Assembly: GCF_013002705.1 (NCBI RefSeq)
Contig: NZ_JABEND010000002.1
Location: 248,001-312,000, forward strand
Direction: 5' to 3'
Source of the DNA: Nakamurella aerolata
GTDB lineage: Bacteria > Actinomycetota > Actinomycetes > Mycobacteriales > Nakamurellaceae
DNA length: 64,000 nt
The position numbers were made by a program, and so were the translations under genes. Positions 1-8,270 of the stretch are shown in pieces. The notes under the pieces are model-generated. The model was not told the origin of the DNA, did no database searches, and saw only the letters and a list, made by a program, of their open reading frames with translations. How positions within the stretch are numbered: position 1 is the stretch's first letter; each line of letters begins with the position of its first letter.

Positions 1-1
1 C

Positions 2-1015
2 GGCGACACCATCGCACCGCTCCGGGCCAGGCTGGCCGGCGGTCGCACCGCGCACCGCCCCGGTGGACGCAGCCGTGGGCAGCAGCGACTCCGGTTGCCC
101 AGCCGCGGCCGGCTGGCCGCCGTCCCACGAGCACCGCGGCTGCCGCCGCACCTGGCCGGACGCTGGTCGCTGCTGCCGCCGGTGGAGACCGACCCGACGG
201 TGCGCGCGCACGCCAACGCCGAATTGCTGCTGGAGCGGCACGGCGTGGTGACCAGGGGTGCCGCGGTGGCGGAGGAAACCCCGGGCGGTTTCGGCGCCCT
301 CTACCGGGTGCTGTCGGCGTTCGAAGAATCCGGCAGAGTGCGGCGCGGCTACTTCGTCGAAGGGTTGGGCGCGGCGCAGTTCGCCACCGCCGGTGCCGTC
401 GATCGGCTGCGCGCCGGCCCGGTCGACGACTCCACCGGCCGGCGCGGCCAGACCGATGCGCCGGTCGTGGTGCTGGCCGCCGCCGACCCGGCCAATCCCT
501 ACGGTGCCGCCTTGCCGTGGCCGGAACGCACCGGCGCATCGGCTCCGGCGTCAGCGCAGGGCGACCCGGCGAGCGCGCCGGCGGGCGCCGAGACTGCGAG
601 TGCTGTGGGTACTGGGGGTGCCGGCACCGCCGGCGCCGCAGCGGTGGGCACCGGGCAAGCAAGTGCTGGGGCAACCGGCGCCGGCACATCGGCCGATGCC
701 GCGCCGGACAGCCACCGACCGGCCCGTCGCGCCGGCGCACTGGTGGTGCTGCGCCAGGGCCGGCTGCTGCTGTATGCCGAGCGCGGTGGTCGCTCGCTGC
801 TCAGCTTCACCGACGATCAGGACGAATTGGACGCCGCGGCGACAGCGTTGGCTTCGGCTGTGCTGTCCGGACATGTCGCAACGATGACTATCACCCGAGT
901 GGATGGCGTCGATGCCGTCGGTCCGCAATCTCGCGGGGCCGTACTGGACGCGCTGCAACGCAACGGGTTTACTGTCACCCCACGTGGACTACGGCTCCGA
1001 ACGGGGGTGCGGTGA
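2..1015 (+). CDS. lhr: ATP-dependent helicase Lhr, C-terminal part (5' end outside window)
   Basis: The frame is open from the window edge, so the helicase motor lies upstream and only about 337 C-terminal residues are seen. The segment has the Lhr C-terminal winged-helix/beta-barrel style: a stretch with ERHGVVTRGA and GFGALYRVLSAFEESGRVRRGYFVEGL, then NPYGAALPWP, then a final domain with GALVVLRQGRLLLYAERGG. Lhr is a 3'-5' ATP-dependent DNA/RNA-DNA helicase linked to DNA repair. Between NPYGAALPWP and the last domain is an Ala/Gly/Ser/Thr-rich insert (about bases 535-715) that looks like an unstructured linker. The stop touches the start of nei (TGAATG), so the two are probably co-transcribed, as lhr and nei are in mycobacteria. 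Confidence 0.9.
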   Translation, partial: GDTIAPLRARLAGGRTAHRPGGRSRGQQRLRLPSRGRLAAVPRAPRLPPHLAGRWSLLPPVETDPTVRAHANAELLLERHGVVTRGAAVAEETPGGFGALYRVLSAFEESGRVRRGYFVEGLGAAQFATAGAVDRLRAGPVDDSTGRRGQTDAPVVVLAAADPANPYGAALPWPERTGASAPASAQGDPASAPAGAETASAVGTGGAGTAGAAAVGTGQASAGATGAGTSADAAPDSHRPARRAGALVVLRQGRLLLYAERGGRSLLSFTDDQDELDAAATALASAVLSGHVATMTITRVDGVDAVGPQSRGAVLDALQRNGFTVTPRGLRLRTGVR

Positions 1016-1990
1016 ATGCCGGAAGGCGACACCGTCTTGCGGACGGCGCGCACCCTGCACCGGGCGTTGAGCGGAAAGCCCTTGACGCGCACCGAGTTTC
1101 GCTGGGGCGCGCTCGGCGAGATCGACCTGGCCGGACGGCAGGTGATCGAGACGGTTGCCTACGGCAAGCATCTGCTCACCAGGATCGCCGGCGGACGCGG
1201 TAGCGCCGGCCCGCACCGTTCGGCCGCCGAGGTCCCGCTCACCCTGCACACCCACCTGCGGATGGACGGCAGCTGGCGGTTGCACCGCACCGGCAGCCGC
1301 GACTGGCCGCGTACCGACGACCCGCAGATCCGGGCCGTGGTGGCCGGCAGCGACTGGACCTGCGTCGGAATCCTGCTCGGCATGATCGACCTGGTGCCCA
1401 CCGAACGCGAGTCCGAACTGGTCGGCGCCCTCGGGCCGGACATCATGGCCGAGCAGTGGCCGGACACCGGGCGGAGCGAAGCGCTCAGGCGGTGGTCAAC
1501 CGCGGCCGACCGACCGCTCGGCGAGGTGCTGCTCGACCAGCGCGTCGTCGCCGGTATCGGCACCTTCTACATGGCCGAAGCGCTGTTCGCCCGGCGGCTC
1601 TCGCCGTGGAGGCCGGCGTCGGAGCTGGATGCGGATGCGGCGGGCGAGTTGCTCGATACCGCTCGCCGGTTGTTGCTGGCCGGCGCCGAACAACCCGTCC
1701 CGAACACCACCGGCGACACCCGCCGCAAAGAAACCTCCTACGTGCACGCGCGGTCCGGCCGGCCCTGCCGGCGCTGCGGCGGCGGAGTACGAGTGGCCGG
1801 CGTCGGTACCGCGCCGCACGAACGCCCGGCGTTCTACTGCCCGAACTGTCAGCCCGGGCCGGCACCCACCGACAACGGTCGCCCGCAGGCCCCGCTGGGC
1901 GCGGCGCCGACCCGGCCGGGGTCACTGCGCAACGTCGGTCTTGGGCCACCCCGCTGGCGAGCGGAACCGGGTCGCGGATACCGCCGATGA
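1016..1990 (+). CDS. nei: Endonuclease VIII-family DNA glycosylase (Nei)
   Basis: Bifunctional DNA glycosylase/AP lyase that removes oxidised bases. The N-terminus is MPEGDT, with Pro2 as the expected Schiff-base nucleophile and Glu3 as catalytic acid. Lys51 sits in YGKHLL. A helix-two-turn-helix (DQRVVAGIGTFYMAE) lies at about 174-188. A zinc finger with Cys251, Cys254, Cys275 and Cys278 closes the fold, in the FPG/Nei pattern. At 324 residues it is longer than usual because of a Pro/Arg/Gly-rich tail after the finger. The start follows the lhr stop directly, and its own stop overlaps the next gene (ATGA), so lhr-nei-amidohydrolase look like one transcript. Confidence 0.93.
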   Translation: MPEGDTVLRTARTLHRALSGKPLTRTEFRWGALGEIDLAGRQVIETVAYGKHLLTRIAGGRGSAGPHRSAAEVPLTLHTHLRMDGSWRLHRTGSRDWPRTDDPQIRAVVAGSDWTCVGILLGMIDLVPTERESELVGALGPDIMAEQWPDTGRSEALRRWSTAADRPLGEVLLDQRVVAGIGTFYMAEALFARRLSPWRPASELDADAAGELLDTARRLLLAGAEQPVPNTTGDTRRKETSYVHARSGRPCRRCGGGVRVAGVGTAPHERPAFYCPNCQPGPAPTDNGRPQAPLGAAPTRPGSLRNVGLGPPRWRAEPGRGYRR

Positions 1991-3807
1991 GACGCGCTGG
2001 GGGCAGCGCACCCACCGGCGGAACCGGCAGTGCCGGGCCCGGTACTTCGCCGGCAGCGGCGCCCGGCGCGAGCGGCGTCGCCCATCCGCCGGCCGACCCG
2101 CACGGCGGCGCCCAGCTGCTGTTCACCGGCGGTCAGATCTATCGACCGGGCTCGGCGGCGCCGCAGCCGGCCGACGTCGCCGTCGCCGGCGGCCGGATCA
2201 CCGCGATCGGGCCGGCAGGCACGCTGCGCGGGTTGATCGGGAACCGCACCGAGGTGATCGACGCCTCCCGGCGGCTGTTGCTGCCGGGGTTCACCGATGC
2301 GCACGTGCATTCAGGGGCGGCGGCGCTCGAGCAGTTCGGCTGCAACCTGGTGGGGCTGCGCGGCCCCGAGCAGTATCTCGCCGCCGTTTCCGCATTCGCC
2401 GACGAACACCCGGACGGCTGGATCTACGGTGGCGGCTGGGTGGAGGAGTCGTTCCGCGGGGGTGCGCCGGAACCCGGCGCCCTTGACCGGGCCGCACCGG
2501 GCCGGCCGGTCTACCTGCTGAACGCCGACCATCATTCGGTCTGGGCCAGCAGCGCCGCGCTCGCGCTGGCGGGGATCGACGCCGACACCCCCGACCCGCC
2601 GGACGGCCGCATCTCGCGCACCGCTGACGGCGCGCTCACCGGGGTGTTGCACGAGGGCGCGATGGACCTGCTGCTTCCGGTACGGCCGGAACCGGATGCT
2701 GCAACGTTGCGCAGTGCCTTGCTGTTTGCGCAAGACACCTTGCACAGCTATGGGATTGTCGGCTGGCAGGACGCGCTGGTGGGCCGCAGCCCGTTGCTGC
2801 CGGACTTCTACCAGACCTACTGCGACGCCGACGCCGAAGGTGAGCTGACGGCACGAGTGGTCGGCGCCCAGTGGTGGGACAGGTACATCGATGCCGAAGA
2901 CGTCCCGGCGGCTCTCGCGGTGATCCTGCGGCGGCGAGATGCGGTACCGGGGCGGCGCTTTCAGGCCGGATCGGTCAAGTTGATGCTGGACGGCGTCTGC
3001 GAAGCGCACACCGCCGCGCTGTTGACCCCGTATCTGCAGGCGGACCGTTCGTCGGCCGCCGGTGCTGGCAGCCCGCGGGGCAGGCACGCCTCCGAGACCG
3101 GGATCGCCTTCCTGGCAACGGATCTGCTCAACCAGGTGGTGAGCACGCTGCACTGCGCCGGGTTACAGGTGCACTTTCACGCGCTGGGCGACCGGGCGGT
3201 GCGGATGGCCCTTGATGCAGTCGCCGAGGCGTTGAACCAGCAAAAGGCGGGAACGGCGGGCGCTACCGGGGAACCTGGGCCGCAGCCGCGGCACCACCTT
3301 GCACACCTGCAGGTGGTGCATCCACGCGATGTGCCACGCTTCGCCGCGCTCGGCGTCACCGCGAACTGCCAGGCCCTGTGGGCCTGCGACGACCTGGCGA
3401 TGCGCGAGCTCACCGCGCCCTACCTCGGGCCGGAACGTACCGGCTGGCAGTACCCGTTCGCCGGTATCGCGGACGCCGGGGGTCGGCTGGCGATGGGATC
3501 GGACTGGCCGGTGACGACGCCCGACCCGATGCAGATCGTCGCCACCGCCGTCACCAGGGTGCCCATCGACGAGCCGGAGCGGGCGCCGTTCCTGCCGCAG
3601 CAGCGGCTCAGCCTGGCCCAGGCATTGACCGCTGCCACCGCGGGGTCGGCGTACCTCAACGGCCGCGACGCCGAGTTGGCCGTCGGTGCCGATGCCGATC
3701 TGGTGCTGCTGGACGGCAACCCGTTCGCGTTGCCGCCGGCGGCCATCGGCAGCTGCCGGGCCGACGTCACCGTGGTGGCGGGCGATGTGGTGCATCGGCG
3801 CGGCTGA
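1987..3807 (+). CDS. Amidohydrolase family protein (YtcJ-like)
   Basis: Metal-dependent hydrolase of the amidohydrolase superfamily, YtcJ-like branch; the substrate cannot be told from sequence. The protein is 606 residues. The first metal motif HVH is at His106/His108 (GFTDAHVHSG). FHALGDRAV and HLAHLQVVHP fit the later metal histidines, and MGSDWPVTTPDP carries the C-terminal Asp. GADADLVLLDGNPF is the usual end of the small beta-sandwich domain. The frame is open far upstream, but the ATG at 1987 overlaps the nei stop (ATGA) and the first 45 or so residues are low complexity, so this start is preferred. It has no evident functional tie to DNA repair. Confidence 0.88.
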   Translation: MRRAGGSAPTGGTGSAGPGTSPAAAPGASGVAHPPADPHGGAQLLFTGGQIYRPGSAAPQPADVAVAGGRITAIGPAGTLRGLIGNRTEVIDASRRLLLPGFTDAHVHSGAAALEQFGCNLVGLRGPEQYLAAVSAFADEHPDGWIYGGGWVEESFRGGAPEPGALDRAAPGRPVYLLNADHHSVWASSAALALAGIDADTPDPPDGRISRTADGALTGVLHEGAMDLLLPVRPEPDAATLRSALLFAQDTLHSYGIVGWQDALVGRSPLLPDFYQTYCDADAEGELTARVVGAQWWDRYIDAEDVPAALAVILRRRDAVPGRRFQAGSVKLMLDGVCEAHTAALLTPYLQADRSSAAGAGSPRGRHASETGIAFLATDLLNQVVSTLHCAGLQVHFHALGDRAVRMALDAVAEALNQQKAGTAGATGEPGPQPRHHLAHLQVVHPRDVPRFAALGVTANCQALWACDDLAMRELTAPYLGPERTGWQYPFAGIADAGGRLAMGSDWPVTTPDPMQIVATAVTRVPIDEPERAPFLPQQRLSLAQALTAATAGSAYLNGRDAELAVGADADLVLLDGNPFALPPAAIGSCRADVTVVAGDVVHRRG

Positions 3808-3862
3808 TGAAGCGCTCCTGGCGGCGCCGGCCTGCCCGAGCGTCGGCCGCGCCGCGCGCGGG

Positions 3863-4146
3863 TCAGCTGCCGCCCGAGCTCCACATATCCCGCTGGCGGC
3901 GGTGGTTGTCGATGGCGCCGGACGCGGCCTCGTTGTACTTGCGGCCGTCGATCACGCGCGTGGTGTCGATCGGCGGACGGGAGTCCGCCGGGATCAACTT
4001 GCGGCCGACCGTCCAGTAGCCGGCGACGGCGGCGGCGCAGATCAGGTAGACCCACCAGGAGCGCGGGGTGAAGTAAAGGCGGTGGTGAGAACCACGATTC
4101 CGGCGATCACCGAGATCAGATAACCGATGGACTGCTGTCTGTGCAT
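3863..4146 (-). pseudogene. Small membrane protein gene, apparently frameshifted
   Basis: The minus-strand ATG at 4146 has a strong ribosome site (AGGAGG, 9 bases upstream) and reads MHRQQSIGYLISVIAGIV, a membrane-type helix. The frame stops at 4042-4044 after 34 codons. One frame over, without a start codon of its own, an excellent continuation begins near 4078: LYFTPRSWWVYLICAAAV, then AGYWTVGRKLIPADS and a polar tail ending DMWSSGGS, stop at 3863-3865. The total, 284 nt, is one base short of 95 codons, which fits loss of one base near 4078-4080 (in the ACCGCCTTTAC stretch). It was probably a 94-residue protein with two membrane helices and a cytoplasmic tail. A sequencing error is equally possible. 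Function unknown. Confidence 0.6.
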
Positions 4147-4259
4147 GTCACGCCCCCTCCTGGCGGTTCACCCGAACTGCACTGCTGTTACCTGATTCAA
4201 CACTCAACCCGGGCCGCGCGGGGACGATTGGCGCCGAAGCGCGGCGCTGTTGCCGAGCT

Positions 4260-5543
4260 GTGACGATCGTCCCGCCGCCGGTGGGATCCGATCCGGCCTC
4301 GGTGCGGCAGGCTGAGTCGGTGACGTTGCTCGGGCGGTCGCCGTGGTTGCGGGTTGGTCTTGCGTTGTTCGCGGTCGGCTACGGCGCCAACCAGTTCGCG
4401 CCGCTGCTGCTGGTGTATCGCCGCACCGACCACCTCACCGAGACCGTTGTCACGGCTATGTTCGGCGCCTATGCGCTCGGGTTGATCCCGGCGCTGCTGG
4501 GTGCGGCCCTGCTCGCCGGGCGGTGGGGTCACCGCGCGGTGCTGCGCCCGGTGATGGTGCTGGCGATCGTCGGCTCTGTGGTGCTTGCCGTTGGCCACTC
4601 CACGCCGTGGTTGTTGTACCTGGGCCGGGTGCTCTACGGGCTGGCGACCGGCGCCGCTATGGCTCCCGGCACCACCTGGATCAAGGAGCTGTCGGCGGGA
4701 GCGCCGGCCGGCACCGGCGCACGCCGGGCGGCGATGTCGTTGTCGGCCGGTTTTGCCGGTGGCCCGCTGATCGCCGGTTTCATCGCCGAGTACCTGCCGG
4801 CGCCGACGGTGCTGCCCTACCTGGTGCACATCGCGTTGATGGGCGTGGTGGCGGCGATCGCCTGGAATGCTCCGCAACCGGCACCGTCGGAACCCGAACA
4901 CGTGGTGGCTGCCGGTGAACCGGCGGAGCCACTGGACACCCAGTCACCTGCCGCCGGTGCGGCAGCGGTCGCCGGGCGGCACTTCGCCTGGTCCGGACGG
5001 TTCTGGTGGGGGATCGCGCCGATGGCCCCATGGGTGTTCAGCTGCGCAACGCTGAGCCTGGTGGTTGGCCCGAGCCTGGTGCTGGCCAACACCGGCGGCT
5101 TCACGGTGGCCTTCTCCGGACTGATGGCCGGGATCACCCTCGGCGTCGGGGTGGCGGTGCAGCAGCCCGCCCGGCACGCCGAGGCCAGGCGACCGGGTGT
5201 GGTCAGTGTTGCCGGGATGGTCGCAGCCGTGCTCGGCACGCTGCTGCTGATCCCGGCGGCCCGCACCGGCACCCCCGGTTGGGTGGTGCTCGCCGGGGTG
5301 GTGCTGGGCTGCGCCTACGGCTGGGTGCTGGTCGGCGGGCTGACCAGGGTCGAGCAGCTCTCGCGGCCGGGTGAGCTGGCGATGAGCAACGCCGTCTTCT
5401 ACTGCCTGACGTATCTCGGATTCGCGGTGCCGACCGTGGTATCGCTGCTGCGACACCATTTCTCGATCACCAGCGTGCTGCTGGGCACCGCCGTGCTCGC
5501 GGCGCTGTGCGGTGGGTTCGGGGTGGCCGCACTGCGGCGCTGA
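4260..5543 (+). CDS. MFS transporter
   Basis: Major facilitator superfamily permease of 427 residues with about twelve hydrophobic segments. The loop between segments 2 and 3 has the family-type GRWGHRAVLRPV. A hydrophilic Glu/Pro/Ala-rich central loop (about residues 200-245) separates the halves. The substrate is unknown. The GTG at 4260 is the first start in frame and has no clear ribosome site; an in-frame GTG at 4320 (VTLLGRSPWL) is an alternative that would still keep the first membrane segment. The gene is alone on its strand and runs convergently into the TPR gene, 16 bases away, with a tandem repeat spanning the two stop codons. Confidence 0.85.
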   Translation: MTIVPPPVGSDPASVRQAESVTLLGRSPWLRVGLALFAVGYGANQFAPLLLVYRRTDHLTETVVTAMFGAYALGLIPALLGAALLAGRWGHRAVLRPVMVLAIVGSVVLAVGHSTPWLLYLGRVLYGLATGAAMAPGTTWIKELSAGAPAGTGARRAAMSLSAGFAGGPLIAGFIAEYLPAPTVLPYLVHIALMGVVAAIAWNAPQPAPSEPEHVVAAGEPAEPLDTQSPAAGAAAVAGRHFAWSGRFWWGIAPMAPWVFSCATLSLVVGPSLVLANTGGFTVAFSGLMAGITLGVGVAVQQPARHAEARRPGVVSVAGMVAAVLGTLLLIPAARTGTPGWVVLAGVVLGCAYGWVLVGGLTRVEQLSRPGELAMSNAVFYCLTYLGFAVPTVVSLLRHHFSITSVLLGTAVLAALCGGFGVAALRR

Positions 5544-5585
5544 TCGGCGACGGCGCTGATTAGCGGCCGGCGCTGATCAGCGGCC
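5536..5585. repeat. 17-bp tandem repeat, about three units, across two convergent stops
   Basis: Units start GGCGCTGAT and run on as CGGCGAC, TAGCGGCC and CAGCGGCC. The first unit includes the MFS stop codon and the second includes the TPR-gene stop codon. Its role is unknown; it could act as a bidirectional termination or pausing site, but no T-run is present. Confidence 0.7.
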
Positions 5586-6789
5586 GGCACCGGTCCGGCA
5601 CCGGCTGGCCGCGCAAGCAGGCCCCGTCTGGCGGCTGGTCAGCCCAACGCGCGGCTGCTGCGGGCCACCGCCGGCCGGCGATCCAGGTGGTGATCGAGGC
5701 GAGTACCAGCAGCGCCAACGCGACGAAGAACGCCACCTGGCCGGCGTTACCGGGCAGCAGCGCGGACAGGAGCAGCGCCAGCAGGCACCCGACGTGCGCC
5801 GGAAAACCGATCTGCAGCAGCCGATCCGAGGCCAGCACCGTCCGGCCCGCGGCCAGCCCGGCCGTCAGCCCGTTGCCGGCGCGCTGCAGCTGGATCGCCC
5901 AGGCAGCGCCGGTGGCGAGCACGGCCACCGCGGCCAGGATGGGCAGCCAGCCGGGCCGGCCGTCCCTGCCGCCGTCGTTGCCGGCCAGCCAGTGGATCCG
6001 CCCGACCACAAACATCGCCGCCCACAGCACCAGGTGCGCGGTACCGAAGGCCTTCCACACGGCGACCCGCAGGTTGTGCAGGGCCACTCGCTGGGTCGGG
6101 TCGTCCCGGACGATGGACGCGAAATCGCCTGCGGCGCGCAGGCTTCCACCTCGTCCCATGTCCAGCCTGGCCAGCTCGTTGCGTACCGCGAGATTGTCGG
6201 GGTCCATCGCCGCGGCCCGTTCCAGCAGGTTTCGGGCCGCCGCGCGGTCCCTTGCCTCGAGCGCGGCCGTACCGGCGGTGAGCAACGCCGCGGACGACTG
6301 CGGGTCCAACCGCACCGCCTGATCGGCGAAGGCACGGGTGGCAGGTCCGGTGACGCCGGTCGCCAGGTCGACCTGGGCGCGCACCCGGTACGCCACCGCG
6401 GCATGCGGTGCCAGCGCGATGGCCCTGTCGGCCACCGCGGCGGCGGCGCGGTGATCGCGGTTGTGCGCGAAAACGGTGGCAGCCAACAACATTGGGTTCA
6501 GCGCGTCCGGCGCCCTTGCCAACAACCGGTGGCTGGTGTCGGCGGCGCCGAAGCCGTCGTCGGCGTGCAGCTGGGCCCAGCCCAGCACCAGCAGCGCCCG
6601 CGGGTCGTCGGGGTGCTCGGCCAGATAGGGCGCCAGCACCGCGATCGCCTCGGCCGGCCGGCCGGCGTCGTCCAGCATCGAGGCGCGCTGGATCACCGAC
6701 TCGCCGGCGTCGGCCGGAGCGCCCGCCGACGGGTTCGGCCCCGACGCACGGTGCTGGTCGAACCAGCCGGGCCACAGTCCTTCTGACAC
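5560..6789 (-). CDS. TPR protein with C-terminal membrane domain
   Basis: A 409-residue protein. The first about 235 residues carry tandem helical pairs of the tetratricopeptide type, such as GRPAEAIAVLAPYLAEHPDD, AVAYRVRAQVDLATG and RAAARNLLERAAAMDPDN. TPRs bind partner proteins. The C-terminal part has four likely membrane helices (near residues 245-265, 285-305, 335-355 and 360-380), so the TPR half is probably cytoplasmic and membrane-anchored. It starts 13 bases after the AAA+ ATPase stop and closes a minus-strand cluster with that ATPase and a zinc metallopeptidase. I infer it is the membrane partner of the ATPase. Its specific function is unknown. Confidence 0.8.
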   Translation of the reverse strand: MSEGLWPGWFDQHRASGPNPSAGAPADAGESVIQRASMLDDAGRPAEAIAVLAPYLAEHPDDPRALLVLGWAQLHADDGFGAADTSHRLLARAPDALNPMLLAATVFAHNRDHRAAAAVADRAIALAPHAAVAYRVRAQVDLATGVTGPATRAFADQAVRLDPQSSAALLTAGTAALEARDRAAARNLLERAAAMDPDNLAVRNELARLDMGRGGSLRAAGDFASIVRDDPTQRVALHNLRVAVWKAFGTAHLVLWAAMFVVGRIHWLAGNDGGRDGRPGWLPILAAVAVLATGAAWAIQLQRAGNGLTAGLAAGRTVLASDRLLQIGFPAHVGCLLALLLSALLPGNAGQVAFFVALALLVLASITTWIAGRRWPAAAARWADQPPDGACLRGQPVPDRCRPLISAGR

Positions 6790-6802
6790 CCTTGCGAGCC
6801 CC

Positions 6803-8269
6803 TTACCAGCGCTTGGCGTTCTTGAGGTACTGCTTGAGTTCTGCGAAGGTGCCGTCGTCCTGGCCGTACTGCACCACGGTGCGGGCGGTCTGCAGCCACG
6901 GCCCGGTGGAAGGACGAGTGTGCTGCAACGCGGCGGTCAGGTCGGCCATGCCGATCAGCCGGGCGGTTCCGGTACGGGCGCCGTCCAGCAGCGCGTGCTC
7001 GGTGGCCTGCTCGCAGACGAAGGCGATATCGGCGCCGGAGAACCCGGCGCTGGCGCCGGCCAGGGCGGACAGGTCGATGCCCTCGACCGGCCGGTGCGCG
7101 AGGTGGTACCGGAAGATCGCCTCGCGCGCCGCCGCGTCGGGTGGCAGCACCAGCAGGGTGCGGTCCAGCCGGCCGGGCCGCCGCAGCGCCGGGTCGACGT
7201 CCCACGGCTGGTTGGTCGCGGCCAGCACGAACACCCCGTCGTTGTCGGCGGTCACCCCGTCCAGCTCGGTCAGCAATTGGTTGACGGTGCCCCGCATCGC
7301 ACCGGCCGCAGCCTGAGATCGCTTGTGCCCGAGGGCATCTATCTCGTCCAGGAACAGCACGCAGGGCGCGTTGCGCCGCACCGAGGCGAACAGCTCGTGC
7401 AGGTTCCGTTCGGACGAACCCAGCCACATGTCAAGGATCTCGGCGAGTCCGGCGGAGACGAACGAGGCGCCGAGCTCACCGGCCAGCGCCCTGGCCAGGA
7501 AGGTCTTGCCGCAGCCGGGCGGGCCGTACAGCAGCAACCCGCCGCGCAAGCTCTTGCCGTACAGCTTCTGCAACTCCGGATTGCGCAACGGTGCCAGGAA
7601 CGCCGCCTGCAGGCGGTCTTTCACACCCTGCATGCCGCCGACATCGGCCAGCGTCACCGTCGGTCGCTCGGTGACGAACGCGGCGGAGGGCTCACCGGAC
7701 GGCCCGGCGCGGTCCTGGCCGGCCGGCCGGCCGCCCTGCTCGGTGTCGGCCGGGCCATGGTCGGCGGCGGAATCAGTACCGGAGTCGGTGTTGGACAAGA
7801 ACATCGGCCGGGCGATGTCGCCGAGCTGGGATTCGGCTGCCTGCCAGTCGAATCCGTCGGTGGGCTGCCGATCAGTGGGCTCGGACTCAGGTTGCCTTGC
7901 CTGTGGGAGTGGCGGTTCGGCTTGCCCCGCTTGCGGTTCGGCTCGCGGTTGCTGGGGTGACGGCGGTTGCTGGGGTGGCTGGGGTGCGGCGTCGGCCTGC
8001 GCGTCGGCAGCACCGTCGGCCGGGCGAGCTGAGGGGGGCGCGGCCTGGTCCGCGCCGGACAGTGCCGTCATCATCAGCTCGCGGGCACCGGGATGTGCCG
8101 GCTGCTGCGCCAGCACCTGACCGGCCTGGGTGACCGCCTCGTCGTTCCGCCCGGCGGCCAGCAGCAGCTGGGCAAGATGCAGCCGCAGCGCTGGGTCGTC
8201 CGGCAGCGTTTCGACCGCGCGGCGCACCGCCGCCAGCGCCGGATCGTCCTGGGGCGCGGAGCTTGTCAC
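6803..8269 (-). CDS. AAA+ ATPase with N-terminal TPR-like helices
   Basis: A 488-residue ATPase. Residues 1-75 form TPR-like helical repeats (ALRLHLAQLLLAAGRNDEA). A Pro/Gln/Glu-rich linker covers about 75-200. The AAA module follows: LADVGGMQGVKDRL (208-220), Walker A GPPGCGKT (249-256), Walker B LFLDEID (305-311), sensor ATNQ (351-354) and arginine finger in RRPGRLDR (363-370). The core resembles Cdc48/FtsH-type AAA domains, but no protease domain is attached. The start GTG at 8269 is chosen because it has a GGGAGG site and lies one base past the metallopeptidase stop; an upstream extension would run into that gene. It is probably co-transcribed with its two neighbours. Confidence 0.88.
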   Translation of the reverse strand: MTSSAPQDDPALAAVRRAVETLPDDPALRLHLAQLLLAAGRNDEAVTQAGQVLAQQPAHPGARELMMTALSGADQAAPPSARPADGAADAQADAAPQPPQQPPSPQQPRAEPQAGQAEPPLPQARQPESEPTDRQPTDGFDWQAAESQLGDIARPMFLSNTDSGTDSAADHGPADTEQGGRPAGQDRAGPSGEPSAAFVTERPTVTLADVGGMQGVKDRLQAAFLAPLRNPELQKLYGKSLRGGLLLYGPPGCGKTFLARALAGELGASFVSAGLAEILDMWLGSSERNLHELFASVRRNAPCVLFLDEIDALGHKRSQAAAGAMRGTVNQLLTELDGVTADNDGVFVLAATNQPWDVDPALRRPGRLDRTLLVLPPDAAAREAIFRYHLAHRPVEGIDLSALAGASAGFSGADIAFVCEQATEHALLDGARTGTARLIGMADLTAALQHTRPSTGPWLQTARTVVQYGQDDGTFAELKQYLKNAKRW

Positions 8270-8270
8270 C

